From positions 6,843,615 through 6,907,614 of the forward strand of contig CAIIXF020000012.1 of the NCBI GenBank assembly GCA_903813345.2: a DNA stretch of 64,000 nt. Direction: 5' to 3'. The position numbers were made by a program, and so were the translations under genes. The notes beneath the pieces were generated by a model. The model did no database searches. It saw only the letters and a list, made by a program, of their open reading frames with translations, and was not told the origin of the DNA. Positions 45,483-58,500 of this stretch are shown piece by piece (within the stretch, counting starts at the first letter, position 1; every line of letters begins with the position of its first letter). Source of the DNA: Owenia fusiformis (lineage: Eukaryota; Annelida; Polychaeta; Sabellida; Oweniidae).

Positions 45483-48400
45483 TCAGACATCTCCAAGGAC
45501 ACATGTCGAGCATACAGGCTCATCAGCATTTTCTGTTAATTGACATTTTCTCTCAATTTCACCTAAACACAATTTTTTTGTCATAGTTACATCTGTATAC
45601 ATCACACAATATACATACATCACACACAATAAATCACACAATATAAACACATCACACACAATAAATCACACAATATAAATACATCACACACAATAAATCA
45701 CACATGAGCGGTATATTCTTACGTATTTATAAGAATATCACACTTATGGGCATATAGAGCTGCGCAATGAATGATGATATAATCAAACGCTTCATACGTT
45801 ATACTTTATACAGGAATAATAAACATGCAATAATAAGTTGCAAAATCTCTGTTTATCTACGTTAAAATGTTTCTTTACCTTGTTGACCACACAATGCAGG
45901 AATATGGAAACCACTAAGCATGTTGGTTCCCAGGAATTTCAGACCAACTTCCTCTTGTACAAATATAGTACTGCAAGCAATATCATTTGATGCAACACTT
46001 TCCAACTCATAAGCCAATGGGGATTTTCCACCATCTCTTCCTTTACCGGAGTGCTCAAGACCTATACAAGTGATAAAATATATGTTAAGGTTGGGCCAAA
46101 ATGTTGATCTGAACTAAGGTTACTCAGTCATTTAGCATGATTGTAAAGTCATATTTAATAAAATTAAATCTTTTCAATGTTCATTCATTCTCAATGTTTC
46201 CATGATCCATTCCAAATGGTCATCATTTTTGTATATTATTACAAAACAAGTCTAAAATACCAGCCTCATTGCAGCATTTTAAGCATGTTTTGTAAAATGG
46301 CCATTGGGAATAGACCAATAAAACTTGGTAGATTGAAAAAACACCCTGTAAAAATATGTATTATACTACACGTAGATGTTTATTTTAAAAACAAATATTA
46401 GTACAAAAGCATGGCTATGTGCAAAACATGTCGAAGTATCTTTAAATGCATGGTTATATGTAAAATAAATGTATATTTAATATTATAAACGGCATTGTTG
46501 TGTAAATAGTAATTTATATTTAATTTGCATGACAATGTCCAAATATTTCAAGGATTTATAAATCCATAAATTTTCTATGAATGAAATGTCCCTTAGTCCT
46601 GGATTGTGATAGTTGAACTTGATGATGGGGAGGGGGCTTTGGAAATTGTTTCTTTTCACATTGAATTATGGTTTGGGATAGTCGGGTTTTGATTTCCATA
46701 TGACTGGTATACACTTTAAGATTTTCTTGCTGTGTTCTGTCCAATTTTGATCCTTTCCTTTTGCTTATATATTCATCTTAATTTACATTCGCAGATAAAA
46801 ATGATTGTGTAATAGAGTATTTCCTTACCAAAGGTAAACCATAGCATCCCATTCAACCATATGTTAATCCCTTTAATATGTTGGGGGATTGTCACAAATA
46901 TTTGACAATTTTCATAAATTGGAATGCTGTGCAATGGGCAGTGGCGTTGAAGTTGCAAAACTGGAGGGTAATGTATCTTTTCATAGACTAAGAGGATATA
47001 AGAATATTACAAAAACTCCTTGTCACCTTTTTCAACCAATGCAATATTTCTATTTGCATTCATCGTGTAAAGTAGATTAGAAATTTCAGATTATTATGTT
47101 TATTAGAATATTGTGACACTCACCGATGGTAATAATTTTTGTTCCCGCCATCTTTATCTCATTGGCTATCTGTATTGTAGGTTCACTGTTTGGATATGTT
47201 TTACCAGGTAGCCACGTTTCTCCATCAGTCATCAATATAATTGCTTTGACAGCATCAGTTCTCCCTTTGAGTAATTGTTGTTGAGCTTTTTGCAAAGCCA
47301 ATGGTGTGTTTGTATACTCTCCTGTTTCAGTGGATATTTTATTCATAGCATCTATGACTGAAGACTTTGACAGGCGTTCAGTCAATTTAACATGAATGAC
47401 CACTTTACGTGTGTATGTCATAACAGTGAATTGGAGACCACAATCATAGTTGATATAGCTGTCATCTAGAAGATCACTGAGGAATTCAGTTATCATTACC
47501 AGGGTATCTGTAGTTAAACTAGTTGATTTATCAAGAACTAGTGCGATGTCCACCTTGCAGCATTCTAAAAACAAAACAAATCATTTTTAAGACATTGTTG
47601 AGAAATAGTAGAAGTGGAATGATCAGCTTAGTTACAGAATTCTAAATTTATTAACTTTGATAAAATGTCAAAAGGCTTTTTTAGGTTGAAAATCACTTCT
47701 AAAAGATTGCAATGATCAGAATGTCACAATGAGATTAAATTCTATTATCATGTTTGCAAAGAGGTCAGACACTTTCAAATATTTTGCCATTCGTGTGAAT
47801 TGATTAAAACTTACTTGAGCATCGTTTGCACATTTCTCTCTCAGTATGTGTGTGTTTCTTACACATTGCATGAAGCTCACCTAAATAATATAAATGATTA
47901 AAATAAGTGTCAATAATGATAAATAAATGCTTAAAACGATTTATTATACCATTTAATGAATTAAGCACAGATCTTCTAAAATATCAAATCTCAAAAACTG
48001 CAATTTAATTTCAATTATTTTGGTGCGACTAATTCATTTTCTTAACAACCAATATTTCAAGGCTTGGATTTTAGGTGCTTTTTTATTTTATAACGATTTA
48101 TTACCATTTAACGAATTTAAGCACAGATCTTCTAAAAATATCAAATCTCAAAAAGTGCAATTTAATTATTTTTGGTGCGACTCATTCATTTTCTTAACAA
48201 GCAATTTTTCAAATTTTGATACTTACAGAAACCAATGTTTAATGAATATATTGAAGTCAATTGATATTTTTAGTTGCACATTATAATATGGATTAAAAGT
48301 GGTATTTGAAGATAAGATTACAGACAAATCGTTGAATAAGAATATAAAACTGTACTTGATTTTCCACAGTGATCATTGATATGGTGATGGAAAAGAACTC

Positions 48401-51400
48401 CGTCCATATCCATATCATCATGCGTTGCTTCTTCAATAACATTACATTCTGTTGGCTCGGTTGCTAAAGAGCCCCATTCTTTTAAAGTTTCCTGGTATGA
48501 TGTTGCATTAGATTGTGGGAGGCCTGTGTGTAATAATAACATTGTTACACTTCACTTTGGTACAAATAGAATTTATATTGAAGATGATTAAATGTTCAAT
48601 ATTACACCAAATATATAGGAATATGAACCGCTGCTCTTCAAGAATGAAAATGTTCAAAAATGACTTGAGGTTTCTCCATTCAAAGGAATATGATTATATA
48701 TTGGTTCAATGGATACAAATTAAAATAAAAATGTCATTTCAAACTAAGTTATTAGAATTTATAATACATATCAATGAGCATAATTATACCTAGCCTAATA
48801 CTATTTGAACTACATACCATAAACAAATATGTGTGTTCCTTCAAGCTTGATTTTATCAGTTTCCCGAATTGTAGTTGGATCATCTGAGTGACCATTGGTT
48901 ACTAGGAGGATCATTTTCCAAACCTCTTCTCTACCCATTTTCAGCTGATTCTGAGCTGTTTTAATTCCTAAGTTGGTGTATCTATATGGTTCCACAGATA
49001 TATTTAGGTTATCAATCACTTCATTTAAATGAACCTTTGACGACTTGTCCTTTAATGCAACTTTGACTTTAGTATTCTCATCACTGTTGTAAGTTAATAT
49101 AGAAAACTGAATACCGCAGGTGTAGTTAATGTTACTTTCTTCAATTATGTGCTTAACAAATTTCCTTCCATGTTCAAAGGATTTCTCAGTCATTCCTTTT
49201 GATGTGTCTATAACAACAGCTATGTCAACATTACAGCATGCTGAAAGGTATAAATGATATGCATTCTAATTATTCTATAATAGATACCACTATACCAAGA
49301 TACCATTATAATTGGTACAGCCTTATAAAGCCACAATAGTCATTGCAATAAAAGTTAAAAAGGTTCGCTACAAAAAAGACACAAAAAGCAAAAATTATTT
49401 GAGATGTCTGTACAAATGAACAAATTGACATTTGGTAAATAATCCATATTTTTTATGTGCTGTAACCAAGCTACAAAATATACAAATAAGAAAACATGAA
49501 TTTCTATCCCATACAATATGTTAAAGTTAATATTCTAACCATTGCAGAAACATGGTTCTACTTCTACTACACTACAATTTGTCTTAAAACTCTGATAAAG
49601 CTCCTGATGGTTGTCAAAGGTATGTTCCCTAAACCTGCATGCTCTTGATCTTTGTTTTCTACCAACTCCACATTCAGAAGTGCACTTTTTACATTTTAGG
49701 GAACACTTTCCCCAGTCTCCCCATGAACTCCAACCTAACAATAATAAAATAAAAGTTTACTTTCAGTACTTTAAACTGGAAGTGTCTGTAATTGAGGTCA
49801 TAAATGACCAAAATTCATTTTTATTCATGATCTGTCACTTACAATTTCAATATTAATTGAAACATAGCTTTTGTATTCTTGAGTATTCAAGAGAATATGT
49901 GAATTTCAAAAAATAGAATGACTCAATTTATTTGCATTGTGCCTTTATTTTTTGGGTTTAACATAACGGAAAATCACCATTGTGTAAACCTCATAAAAAC
50001 AGAATTATTTACTAACTCTTTTGCTAAAAATCCAAATCATGTAACTTGGTACTACAGTGTGGGTAGTAACACTTTCATAGGCATTTTTCACAACACATCT
50101 TTATAATTTATATGAACAGAATTATTTACCAACTGTTTTACTTGCTATCCAATTCATGTAGCTTGGTACTACAGTATGGGTAGTGACAATTTCATTGGCA
50201 TTTTTCACAACACGTTTCACACATTCATCCAAATCTACAGAACTCATGATTCCAAATACAACGAAAAAATCTTTATTTCTAGGTTTGCACATTAGAGGCC
50301 CTCCGCTGTCTCCCTAATATAAAAAATGAGTATTAAAAATAGGATCGTTGGAAATCTTGCATTTTGTTATTAACACTTAAACCCTCAACTAAATAGAAGC
50401 AGCAGCTTTGCCACTGTCCTGCAAGAGGGAGTAAATATTTAATATGTGAGTATAGCCTATTGTCAATGGTATAGGTAGAAGGGTAATTTGATAGCGATAC
50501 TAGAACAGCCAAATTTTATTTAAAATGAATAAATTCTCCGTTGTGTGTAAGTGTTAACGTGTAGAGTATTTCCCATTAAGTCATTCATGCAAAAAGACAA
50601 TGAACTTTCTGAAATAATTATATGTCAAATTATTCTTAATATATAAAATGTTTGCCTATTTCACCTATTTTAAGATCCAGAAATAGTGTGCAAAATGAGG
50701 ACATGTCACTCAATATGAATGTCACATGAAAGATCTGGGAAATAGTCAATCATAAATTCTCCATCTTTAAGTTGACACATAAGTTCTTCACTCTCTTCGA
50801 AAAAAGTCTTGAAATTGACACTTTAGGTATACTTAGCCCAATTGATACCAGTAGTCATATGGGAAAAATTGCTACCAGACAGTCATTAAATAGCCTTTAT
50901 ATAGTTAGTTTTAGTTTAGTTTATTTATTTATTTATAGTGGTCAGTCTTACAATTCATTTAATTACGATTTAATTTAATATCCCAGAAATACATACCTGG
51001 CATGGTGTTCCACCTGCACCACCTGTTGTGTCAACTGTGAATGATGTGCCCCTACTAGGTTTCATAAATACCCTCAACCAGTTAAGATCATCTGACGGCT
51101 TGCCACGACTTTCTAAAATACAAATGACAGTCGTTAATCATAGATACCATGTGATGAAGTGATTTGAGAATGTAAAAACTTTCTAAATTAACAAATATTA
51201 TTATAGATAAAAAAAGTGAATCAAGATGCAAAAACAAATTGCAATACAATTTGAAATACAATGATAATCATACTTGGTGTGGCTCCCCATCCAGCTACCA
51301 TACAGTCTTGATGGATGGCTTCCTCCAGGTGTCTTGCACAGGTGGCTCTACATTGTGCTGCTGCATCACCAGACTTATCAATGGCACAACTGTCATTACA

Positions 51401-54400
51401 TGCATATAAACTCTTGGGTAAAACACAAGGCTGTATATTTGATTCAAAAATAAGTGGAGATGCAAGTTTCAATAGAGCGATATCATTCATTCTTGACCCA
51501 TCTTCTTTAACCATATAGTCTTGGTGGACAATTACTTGTTTGATTTCAATTCCTGTTTCCAGATGAACAACCTTCGGAATTTTTAAAATCCCAGGAAGAA
51601 CAAACCAATGTTTCAAGTCACACTTTTCATACCTGAAATACAACATTGAAAGTAGTTTATTTAAAAAAAAATGCAAATTATTGCAAGTAAATCAAATATT
51701 ATTCTTAAATCAGAGTAAATTACACTCGTAGAAGATGATCAAAAATCTATGCTTCAGTGATTCTTGCCAAATTGATGGCTATTATGTAAAAGAATCAATG
51801 ATGATGTAACAGATCAAAAGAACATTTTCTGATTTTTGAAGTTGAGCCATGATAAATGGTCAGGCGAATTTTTAAATAATTTGAATTCTTGTATCTTTAC
51901 TCGGAACATTGTTTGCAATGTTAGCAATTTGTTTCTTTATTAGGGGTCTGTATTTTTACTTCCAGAATGGGTAAGATATAAATAAGAATTGTCGGTTACT
52001 CAAATGTCAAAACATCCTCCAGATGCTGTACATGTTGTTTACCATGGCTAATTCTAAATAAATAAATTAAGTATTCTCAGTATGAATAAAAATGCAAATA
52101 TTCCAAAGACACTGCTACCCACCTAACTACACAGACGTATCGTCGGTGTATCATGGCGGAACTTCCTCCGGGACTAGGTTTCGGTAAGATTTTTTTATTT
52201 CCCGATTTACACCTACTTATAAGTCACGTTGTGGATAATAATTTGGCTCGAAGTTAAGGAAGATAGTCTAGTTTGAGAATGTGTCGATGGTTTTAGGTTT
52301 TATATGTTAACAAAGACACAATTCACGTATTTAGTCCCTCGCTTTTCTTACACTGACATCGGCATTAATTTTGCCAATATTACACTGATATTGGTCGTTC
52401 GTCAGTGTAAGAAAAGCGAGGGACTAAATACGTGAATTGTGTCTTGTTAACATATAAAACCTAAAACCATCGACACATTCTCAAACTAGACTATCTTCCT
52501 TAACTTCGAGCCAAATTATTATCCACAACGTGACTTATAAGTAGGTGTAAATCGGGAAATAAAAAAATCTTACCGAAACCTAGTCCCGGAGGAAGTTCCG
52601 CCATGATACACCGACGATATGTCTGTGTAATTAGGTGGGTAACAGTGAAAGATATTTTCTTTTTTTATCCCCTCACAAAAAGTTTGGTGAGATAATATAA
52701 AATAATAATGATTTTCACTGACAAAAAAGTATTAGTATTGATGCTGCAGCAATGACGTCCAATGCAAGCACAGTGTGCTGCTGTCATAATCCAGGTATCA
52801 CTGAGAATTATTCCTCCACAAAAATGTCCAATGGGCTCTCCATCGTAACTTATGTCTTTATAAAGAGACACAATCCAGGAGAATTCTGTTTCATTTTGTA
52901 CTGTTCCACCAAACTCAAGTAAAAACCCAACTCTTCCTCCAAATTGAAAATAGTTTCCAGAATCTGCATGAGAAAAAATTAAAGGTTATTGACTTTTGTC
53001 TACATAGTTTGCCTGTGATATCACACACATATTTATAAATTATTCTACTGACTTAAACAAGAAATAACACATTTCATAAAGATTTTGTACTGTGAGTCAA
53101 TTCAAAAAGGTATTTTGGAATTTTATTTTTGGTGCACTTTTAGGTGTTCAAACTTACAAGAACATTGTTTGATTTCAGTGGCATCTCCTTCACAATTTTC
53201 ACTTGACAGTTGATGTCCCATAGTATCCACACATATCCTAGACCGTGTTTTATAGTCTAAAGGAGTAGATCCCAAGGGACAATGAGTCCATGGCCCCCAC
53301 CCTGTCCATGCCATTTTTTGGACTAATTCAAAATACACATAATTAGTTTTCTATGCTTTTTGTCAGGATTTAAGACTGATGTTTGCATGTTTAACATTGA
53401 TAAGTTTGCTTTTTTGGATGGTTGTTTGCTGCTTTTACCTTGATGGGGTTAATGGTTGGAATGTTAATGCCTGTTTGATGTTGAAGTTTGCTTGTTGGGT
53501 TTTGATTATTGTTTTTTGCGTTTTGATGTTTTCTTGTTGGGTTTGGTTGTTTTCTGTTTTTGGGTTTAAATGCTTGATTGTTGGTTTAATGTTTGCTGGT
53601 TTTCATAATTACTTGTTTATTTTTGTCCCAGGATTGATGTGTACTTGTGTAAATCTGAATGTTGGACGTTGCAATTTGGTTCTTGGGGTGTTAATGTTTG
53701 CCTGTTAGGTGTTAATGTTTATGTGATGGGTCACAATATTTGCTTATTGGGTTTGGATGTCTTCTTTTAGGTGTAAATGCTTGATTTTATTGCACATATT
53801 GTTGTTGATTAAACAGAAATTCTTTTTTTTAAATTGTTTAAAAAGAAATGTTATAATTACTTTTACAGCAGATGGAAACATTGTGGATGTGATCCTGTTT
53901 ACAAATATGCTTTTTCGAACATTTGTTCTTTACGTTGTCACAAGTTGAAATCGAGCCATCTGTGTTCCTTTTTGGCCCACCAACAGGGCACAGACCATTT
54001 ATTTGACAACATTTCTTATTTCTGCACTCATATGCATTAGTGCAATCTGATGATGAATTACATTCCTCAACATTGACTCTGGACTGTTTGCACTTCACAG
54101 CTTTCAATGACAAAAATGATATTAGTATGATATTTGTATTATGCCTCAGTCACATTTGATCTACAGCAACAATACAGCAGCTGTAGCTTACCAAAATTGA
54201 GAGAAATATTCAGCATAAAATAAATAATAAAAAAGATAATCAGTACAGTGTAGATTTTCTCTATCCATTTTGTGAAGCTACGCCCATCGCACAACCGCCG
54301 TAGAGCAAATGAGATTGAGGTTCTACCTTAAAGGGTCTAATAAGCTTCCCATATAAAAACAATATGGCGGCTCCATGCGAGTCAACTGAATCAGTCCATT

Positions 54401-55828
54401 TTTAAGAAATAAGGGGAGTTTTGTAAAATCCAGTTCATTGATATTGTCTTGGAGATAAAGTAATCCATTTATAATGACTCTGAAAACATTATTGAGAAAG
54501 TGATTGTTCAAAGAATGCATGTACAACAGCCAATATAAATCCTTGTATTAGAAATCCTTTGTTTTAATGTATTTGGAGGATATTTCATATGCCAAGCTGT
54601 GAACATGGGGAAACTTAGATGTAATTTTTTCCTTATTATACACAAATAGAGGATGTCGAAACACCCATGAATGTGAAATTGATGTCAAAATTAAAATCTC
54701 TCTTTTATAAATGTGTGATGATCTATAAAATACTAACACTACATAACAGTCAGAGGTGTTGACACAATGACCTTGAGCCTGTAAACCCATGAAGTATTAT
54801 TCCGGGATCTGGCCTTAATTACTAAACGGTGAGAAACGGTGAGAAACGCCAGAAACGAGCATTCAATTTACTAAACGATATGCGCCACCCCTTAATAGCT
54901 GTAATACATTGTATAAGCACATTAAGTACATGTACACTAATAATTCCACATGGGTAAAAATGATACCTTCAAAAACTATTTTTGGTCTTATGGCATCGTT
55001 TTGAACCACAGTAAAACCTGACCAATCAGAACCTCATTGGGACCGACTAGAAGGGCTTAGATTAGGTCATATTTTCAAGTTTTTGCATTTGCTAGATCCT
55101 GGATTTTGAAGAAATGTGAACACATTCTCAATAAAGATTTATAGTTCCTTTGACCACATAGCTTTATGGCATTCAGATAGTTTGATGAGTCATGCTGAAA
55201 AGTCTAATTATGACTGAAACCATTCAAATCAGCGTTTCAACTTTAAGATATTTGAGCAATTTTGTATGAAAAATGTGAAATTTTATGAAAAGTGTTAGAT
55301 AATACAGGTTTATTTTTCAAATATGACTCTTCACTGTTCAAATTGGGAGGTGTTCATATTTCAAGGTTTTTTAACATGGGAGTCAATGGGAGGAAAATAT
55401 GGGACCAAAAAAGTGTATATACAGATTTGGAGGTGTTTGGATTAGCAAGTTGTTTGGATTAGCAAATTGTTTGGATTAGCCAACTGTTTGGATTAGCCAA
55501 TTGTTCGGATAAGCCAAATGTTCGGATTAGCAAATGTTTGGATAAGCCAAATGTTCGGATTAGCCAAATGTTCGGATTAGACAAATGTTCGGATTAGCCA
55601 AATGTTTGGATTAGCCAAATGTTCGGATTAGCTAAATGTTCGGATTAGTCAAATGTTCGGATTAGCCAAATGTACAGATAAGCCAAATGTTCGGATATCC
55701 AGGTTTTACTGTAACTCAATTTGTGGTGCTTCAATAATGAAATCAGTAACTTAAGATAATTGATTTCAATTTAAGAACTCACCCTCTATAACAGGGAAAC
55801 TAACCAACATCAATATTATCTTTATCAT
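45483..55828 (-). CDS. secreted mosaic protein: Cys-rich module, TSP1, chymotrypsin-fold protease, TSP1, two VWA domains (14 exons)
   Basis: Exons in transcript order: 55783-55828, 53861-54100, 53158-53322, 52723-52963, 51274-51632, 50997-51112, 50130-50313, 49540-49734, 48818-49240, 48356-48523, 47815-47880, 47124-47564, 45879-46061, 45483-45562. They join in phase to 968 codons and stop. Residues 1-16 (MIKIILMLVSFPVIEG) are a signal peptide. Residues 17-95 are Cys-rich, lustrin- or EB-like. TSP1 is at about 103-150 (WTGWGPWTHC). The peptidase spans about 155-447 with His214 (TAAHC), Asp281 (NDIALL) and Ser392 (GDSGGP). A second TSP1 is at 452-515 (WSSWGDWGKC). VWA1 is about 516-712, VWA2 about 735-900, then a Cys-rich C-terminus. 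A poly(A) signal lies at 45363-45368 on this strand. TSP1, VWA and protease together suggest an extracellular matrix or complement-like role; no named orthologue is recognised. Confidence 0.88.
47124..49240 (-). CDS. paired VWA-domain exons of the mosaic gene
   Basis: Two large exons each encode most of a VWA domain: 48818-49240 (VWA1) and 47124-47564 (VWA2). Two small linker exons (48356-48523 and 47815-47880) lie between them. VWA2 has an intact MIDAS: DKSTS, a Thr in NTPLAL and MTDGE. VWA1 has DTSKG, a Thr in YTNLGI and VTNGH, so it lacks one MIDAS Ser and the second Asp. VWA2 is expected to bind a divalent cation and ligand; VWA1 may be structural. Confidence 0.85.
50130..52963 (-). CDS. 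protease domain exons of the mosaic gene
   Basis: Four exons (52723-52963, 51274-51632, 50997-51112, 50130-50313) encode a full S1-family domain. The His exon carries FCGGIILSDTWIMTAAHC, the Asp exon NDIALLKLASPL and the Ser exon GDSGGPLMC. Six residues before the Ser, the S1-pocket position that is Asp in trypsin is Thr (TPCQGDS), so cleavage after Arg or Lys is not predicted. No canonical R-IVGG activation site was found; the equivalent region reads GGRVGFLLEFGG. The insertion between the Asp and Ser regions is Cys-rich (CNDSCAIDKSGDAAAQC). The donor of the His exon is the weaker gtcagt, chosen because it restores phase. Confidence 0.85.
52118..52639. mobile_element. near-perfect foldback element with mirrored first-exon-like sequence
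   Basis: Two arms of about 240 bp (52118-52357 and 52401-52639) differ by about two substitutions and one indel around a 43-bp loop. TA flanks both ends (52116-52117 and 52640-52641). Each arm contains ATGGCGGAACTTCCTCCGGG continuing to a gtaag donor (52153-52183 plus strand, 52574-52604 minus strand), encoding MAELPPGLGF. It lies in an intron of the mosaic protease gene. Confidence 0.85.
53340..53860. other. G/T-biased degenerate repeat in an intron of the mosaic protease gene
   Basis: The plus strand is strongly G+T rich with recurring gttaatgtttgc, tgttgggttt and gatgttt words. The long plus-strand open frame across it is a by-product of low A and C content. Confidence 0.6.
54230..55780. 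other. first intron of the mosaic protease gene
   Basis: No exon was recognised. Two minus-strand open frames (54323-54526 and 54548-54790) have a repetitive-element look but no identifiable motif. The 3' part holds the 17-bp minisatellite at 55440-55690. Confidence 0.4.
55430..55700. repeat. 17-bp minisatellite
   Basis: About 15 copies of a unit close to tgttcggattagccaaa run from 55440 to 55690, ending ttcggatatccaggttttac. The flanking gtgttcatatttcaaggttt links it to the repeats at 18190-18550. Confidence 0.85.
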
Positions 55829-57560
55829 TGTTGTAAGGTTAACCCAAAGCAATATATACTACCACAAATCTCATTGATGCCAACTGTAAGCATTCTGCAA
55901 TGAATCAACTACATTATTAAAATCATCAAGAATACAGTAACCACAAAACATGTAATAAATAATAAATATATTTCATGTACTTACCATCCCGATTTAATCA
56001 GGTAATGATATATTTTGATGATACATGAATTGTTAACTGTTAATTTAACTATTAACCTTATGTATATTATCGTTTCATAGATTAATATCAAGCTGAACAA
56101 AGCAATCATAATTCATAATTAAACAAAATGTAATACCATGGATGCATTGCTTTAACACATACTGAACTAAATACAAATCATACATTAGTATCTACTTACA
56201 TACAACAAAATGATCACTTTTTCAGTTTTTACAATTCTAAAATCTTTATACAATCTTTATCTTGTACAATTGTTGTTTTTTGCTTTAACAAAGTAATATT
56301 TCTAATAATTATTTTTATTAAATATTTATTGAAAGGGCCATATGCCAAAGTATTAGGTTTTATTCATGTGTGTGTGGTCATTCCAACATGGGACCATGAA
56401 GAACTCTTTAAATGGGCCAGATAGTACATTGTTTGAAACAATTTTTGTTAAAAGAGTATACCAAGATTTTAAAAATACAGATCAATGTTTCAAAATGAAA
56501 AGGGAAAGTTCAAATGATAGATATCTAACACATATGGCCAATGGAATCCAATATTAGTAATTGGTGATACAGATCCTAGCCCAGACAGCATTGATGGTGT
56601 GATGTCACAATATCGAGGATGATGGAATGGAGCCCCTTGTATCTTTCATGTCTTGTACATTGTACAATGGAATCCAGTGAGAAAAGATTATATCAAGATC
56701 AAAAAGGAAGCCATTGTTTGGAGTGTTAAGAAATTAGATATATACAGGAATTCATTCATTTCCGTGCAGACCATTACCTGCTTTAATGCTAATATTTAAC
56801 CAAAGAGATGTCACCCATGACAGCAGCAAGAGTGGAGCATTGAACCTCTCTCATCTTGATATCATTACAGCATTGAATATCATAAGGCATGGACAATTCA
56901 AATGCTGATGTACATGTACTAAGACAGTTACTCCTTCCAACACTACCTTAGAACAAGACCGACACATCTAAAGCAGATAAATGCAGTCCAGTATATGAAA
57001 ATACTGGCATTGAAAGATTCCCTTCTTTCCAAATAACTGAATAATAAACTTAATAGGAATGGCCCAATCTGGAGGACACTGACAGCCTCACTGAATTGAT
57101 ACCTTTATATCAAAAATTTTAGTATAAATGATTTCCATAGCTTTTTGTGGTGTGTATGTGTAGTGTTTAAATCATACTGGCTTTTGGCACCTAAAATTAA
57201 ACTACTCCAGGCTAAGATGTCACTACGACAACATGGACAATAAAACCATGCTAGAAAACTTTTCCAAGGTGAAATCTGAACAATTTACAATGTTCAAAAA
57301 GACAACAATAGCATAAACTCCTTAAGAAACTAGACTGATGTCAATTTCACGTTTAGAAAGAAGGGCCATAAAGTACAACACAATCTCAATGATAGAAAGT
57401 TCCCAGAATCATTTCGAGAGAGCATCCACAAAACAAAATACAACAATCTAACAAAATACAACATCAATCTCAGATTGCTGTGGACAGCGAAGCTCAACTT
57501 GACCTTCTATAACAGGCAGATGACAGTCTACAAGAGGGAAATAATTTAATAAGTTAATGT
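55829..57560. other. intergenic region without recognised genes
   Basis: AT-rich sequence upstream of the mosaic protease gene. Frames are short and broken. The promoter of that gene should lie at its left edge, but no clear TATA box was found. Confidence 0.4.
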
Positions 57561-58029
57561 TATTGTGACGGACTTGGGTCCTTATATCAGTATATATAGC
57601 AAATTCTATGTCTTTAATTTATTTTGGTCAAATATCAGATTATTGTAATACTGTCAACCAATCACATATCTTCATTAATCTCAGATTTTGTTCTCACAGA
57701 CACCGATGGCCTTTAGTTATGGAATTTTTTCTGCATCTTTATTCGATTTTCACACTTTTGTATTTACTTACAACCATTCGATATTCCACTCTATTAAAAT
57801 GATTCGAAACACGTAATAAATTTGTTTGTTTTTACACATTTATATTTGATTTATGTACTGCGGTAAATGCACTTGTATATGCGGTTTATGTTATTCAGTG
57901 TTTGGTAAAATATCACATATTTAAGTCCATGTACACACACGAACAAAGACAGTTGACACATATATTTAGAACACACATCAAATACAAATACACTTTAGAA
58001 CCAAACAATGTTCATTTACCGAACAATCA

Positions 58030-58500
58030 TAGAGTACAAAATAGCACGGACATATAGTGACTTACCCCACATAATTAATGACATGTTTCGCATAAAATTA
58101 TGTAGGGTAAGTCACGTGACTTACCCCACATAAATGACACATGCATGTAGCATAAAACCATTCGGTAAATCAGGTGACCAGTGACGTAGAAATTTCAAAA
58201 TGGATGAAACAAGCGAGGAAAAAGAATTTGAATACGATTCATATTCACAATTCAGAGAGGAAATTGAGAAGTTATTAGATCATTACAACAGGCATGAGGC
58301 TACATAAGCGATCCTTTGTTAATAGAAGATACGTTTCGCGATTGGAGAATCACACCAGAGCTCTTTGAATATATAGATGGCGCAAGTCACATGGTCGAAG
58401 TCACGTGACTTACCCCACATCAAAACAGTGAACAATGGTTTATATAAAATCATTCGGTAAGTCACGTGACTTACCCCACAAATGAATATGTTTAGCACAA
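58030..58500. repeat. cluster of GTAAGTCACGTGACTTAC palindromes
   Basis: The 18-bp palindrome or its half is followed by cccaca near 58040, 58105, 58405 and 58458. Between them is a 35-codon frame (58200-58307, MDETSEEKEFEYDSYSQFRE and on) ending in TAA. The arrangement suggests a small mobile element; the frame is unrecognised. Confidence 0.5.

Noticed and set aside
49611-49856. Plus-strand ORF opposite the second TSP1 exon
   Set aside because: Shadow of the minus-strand TSP1 exon 49540-49734.
53379-53708. 109-codon plus-strand ORF with many hydrophobic residues
   Set aside because: It arises from a G/T-biased repeat in an intron; it lacks a start context and any family features.
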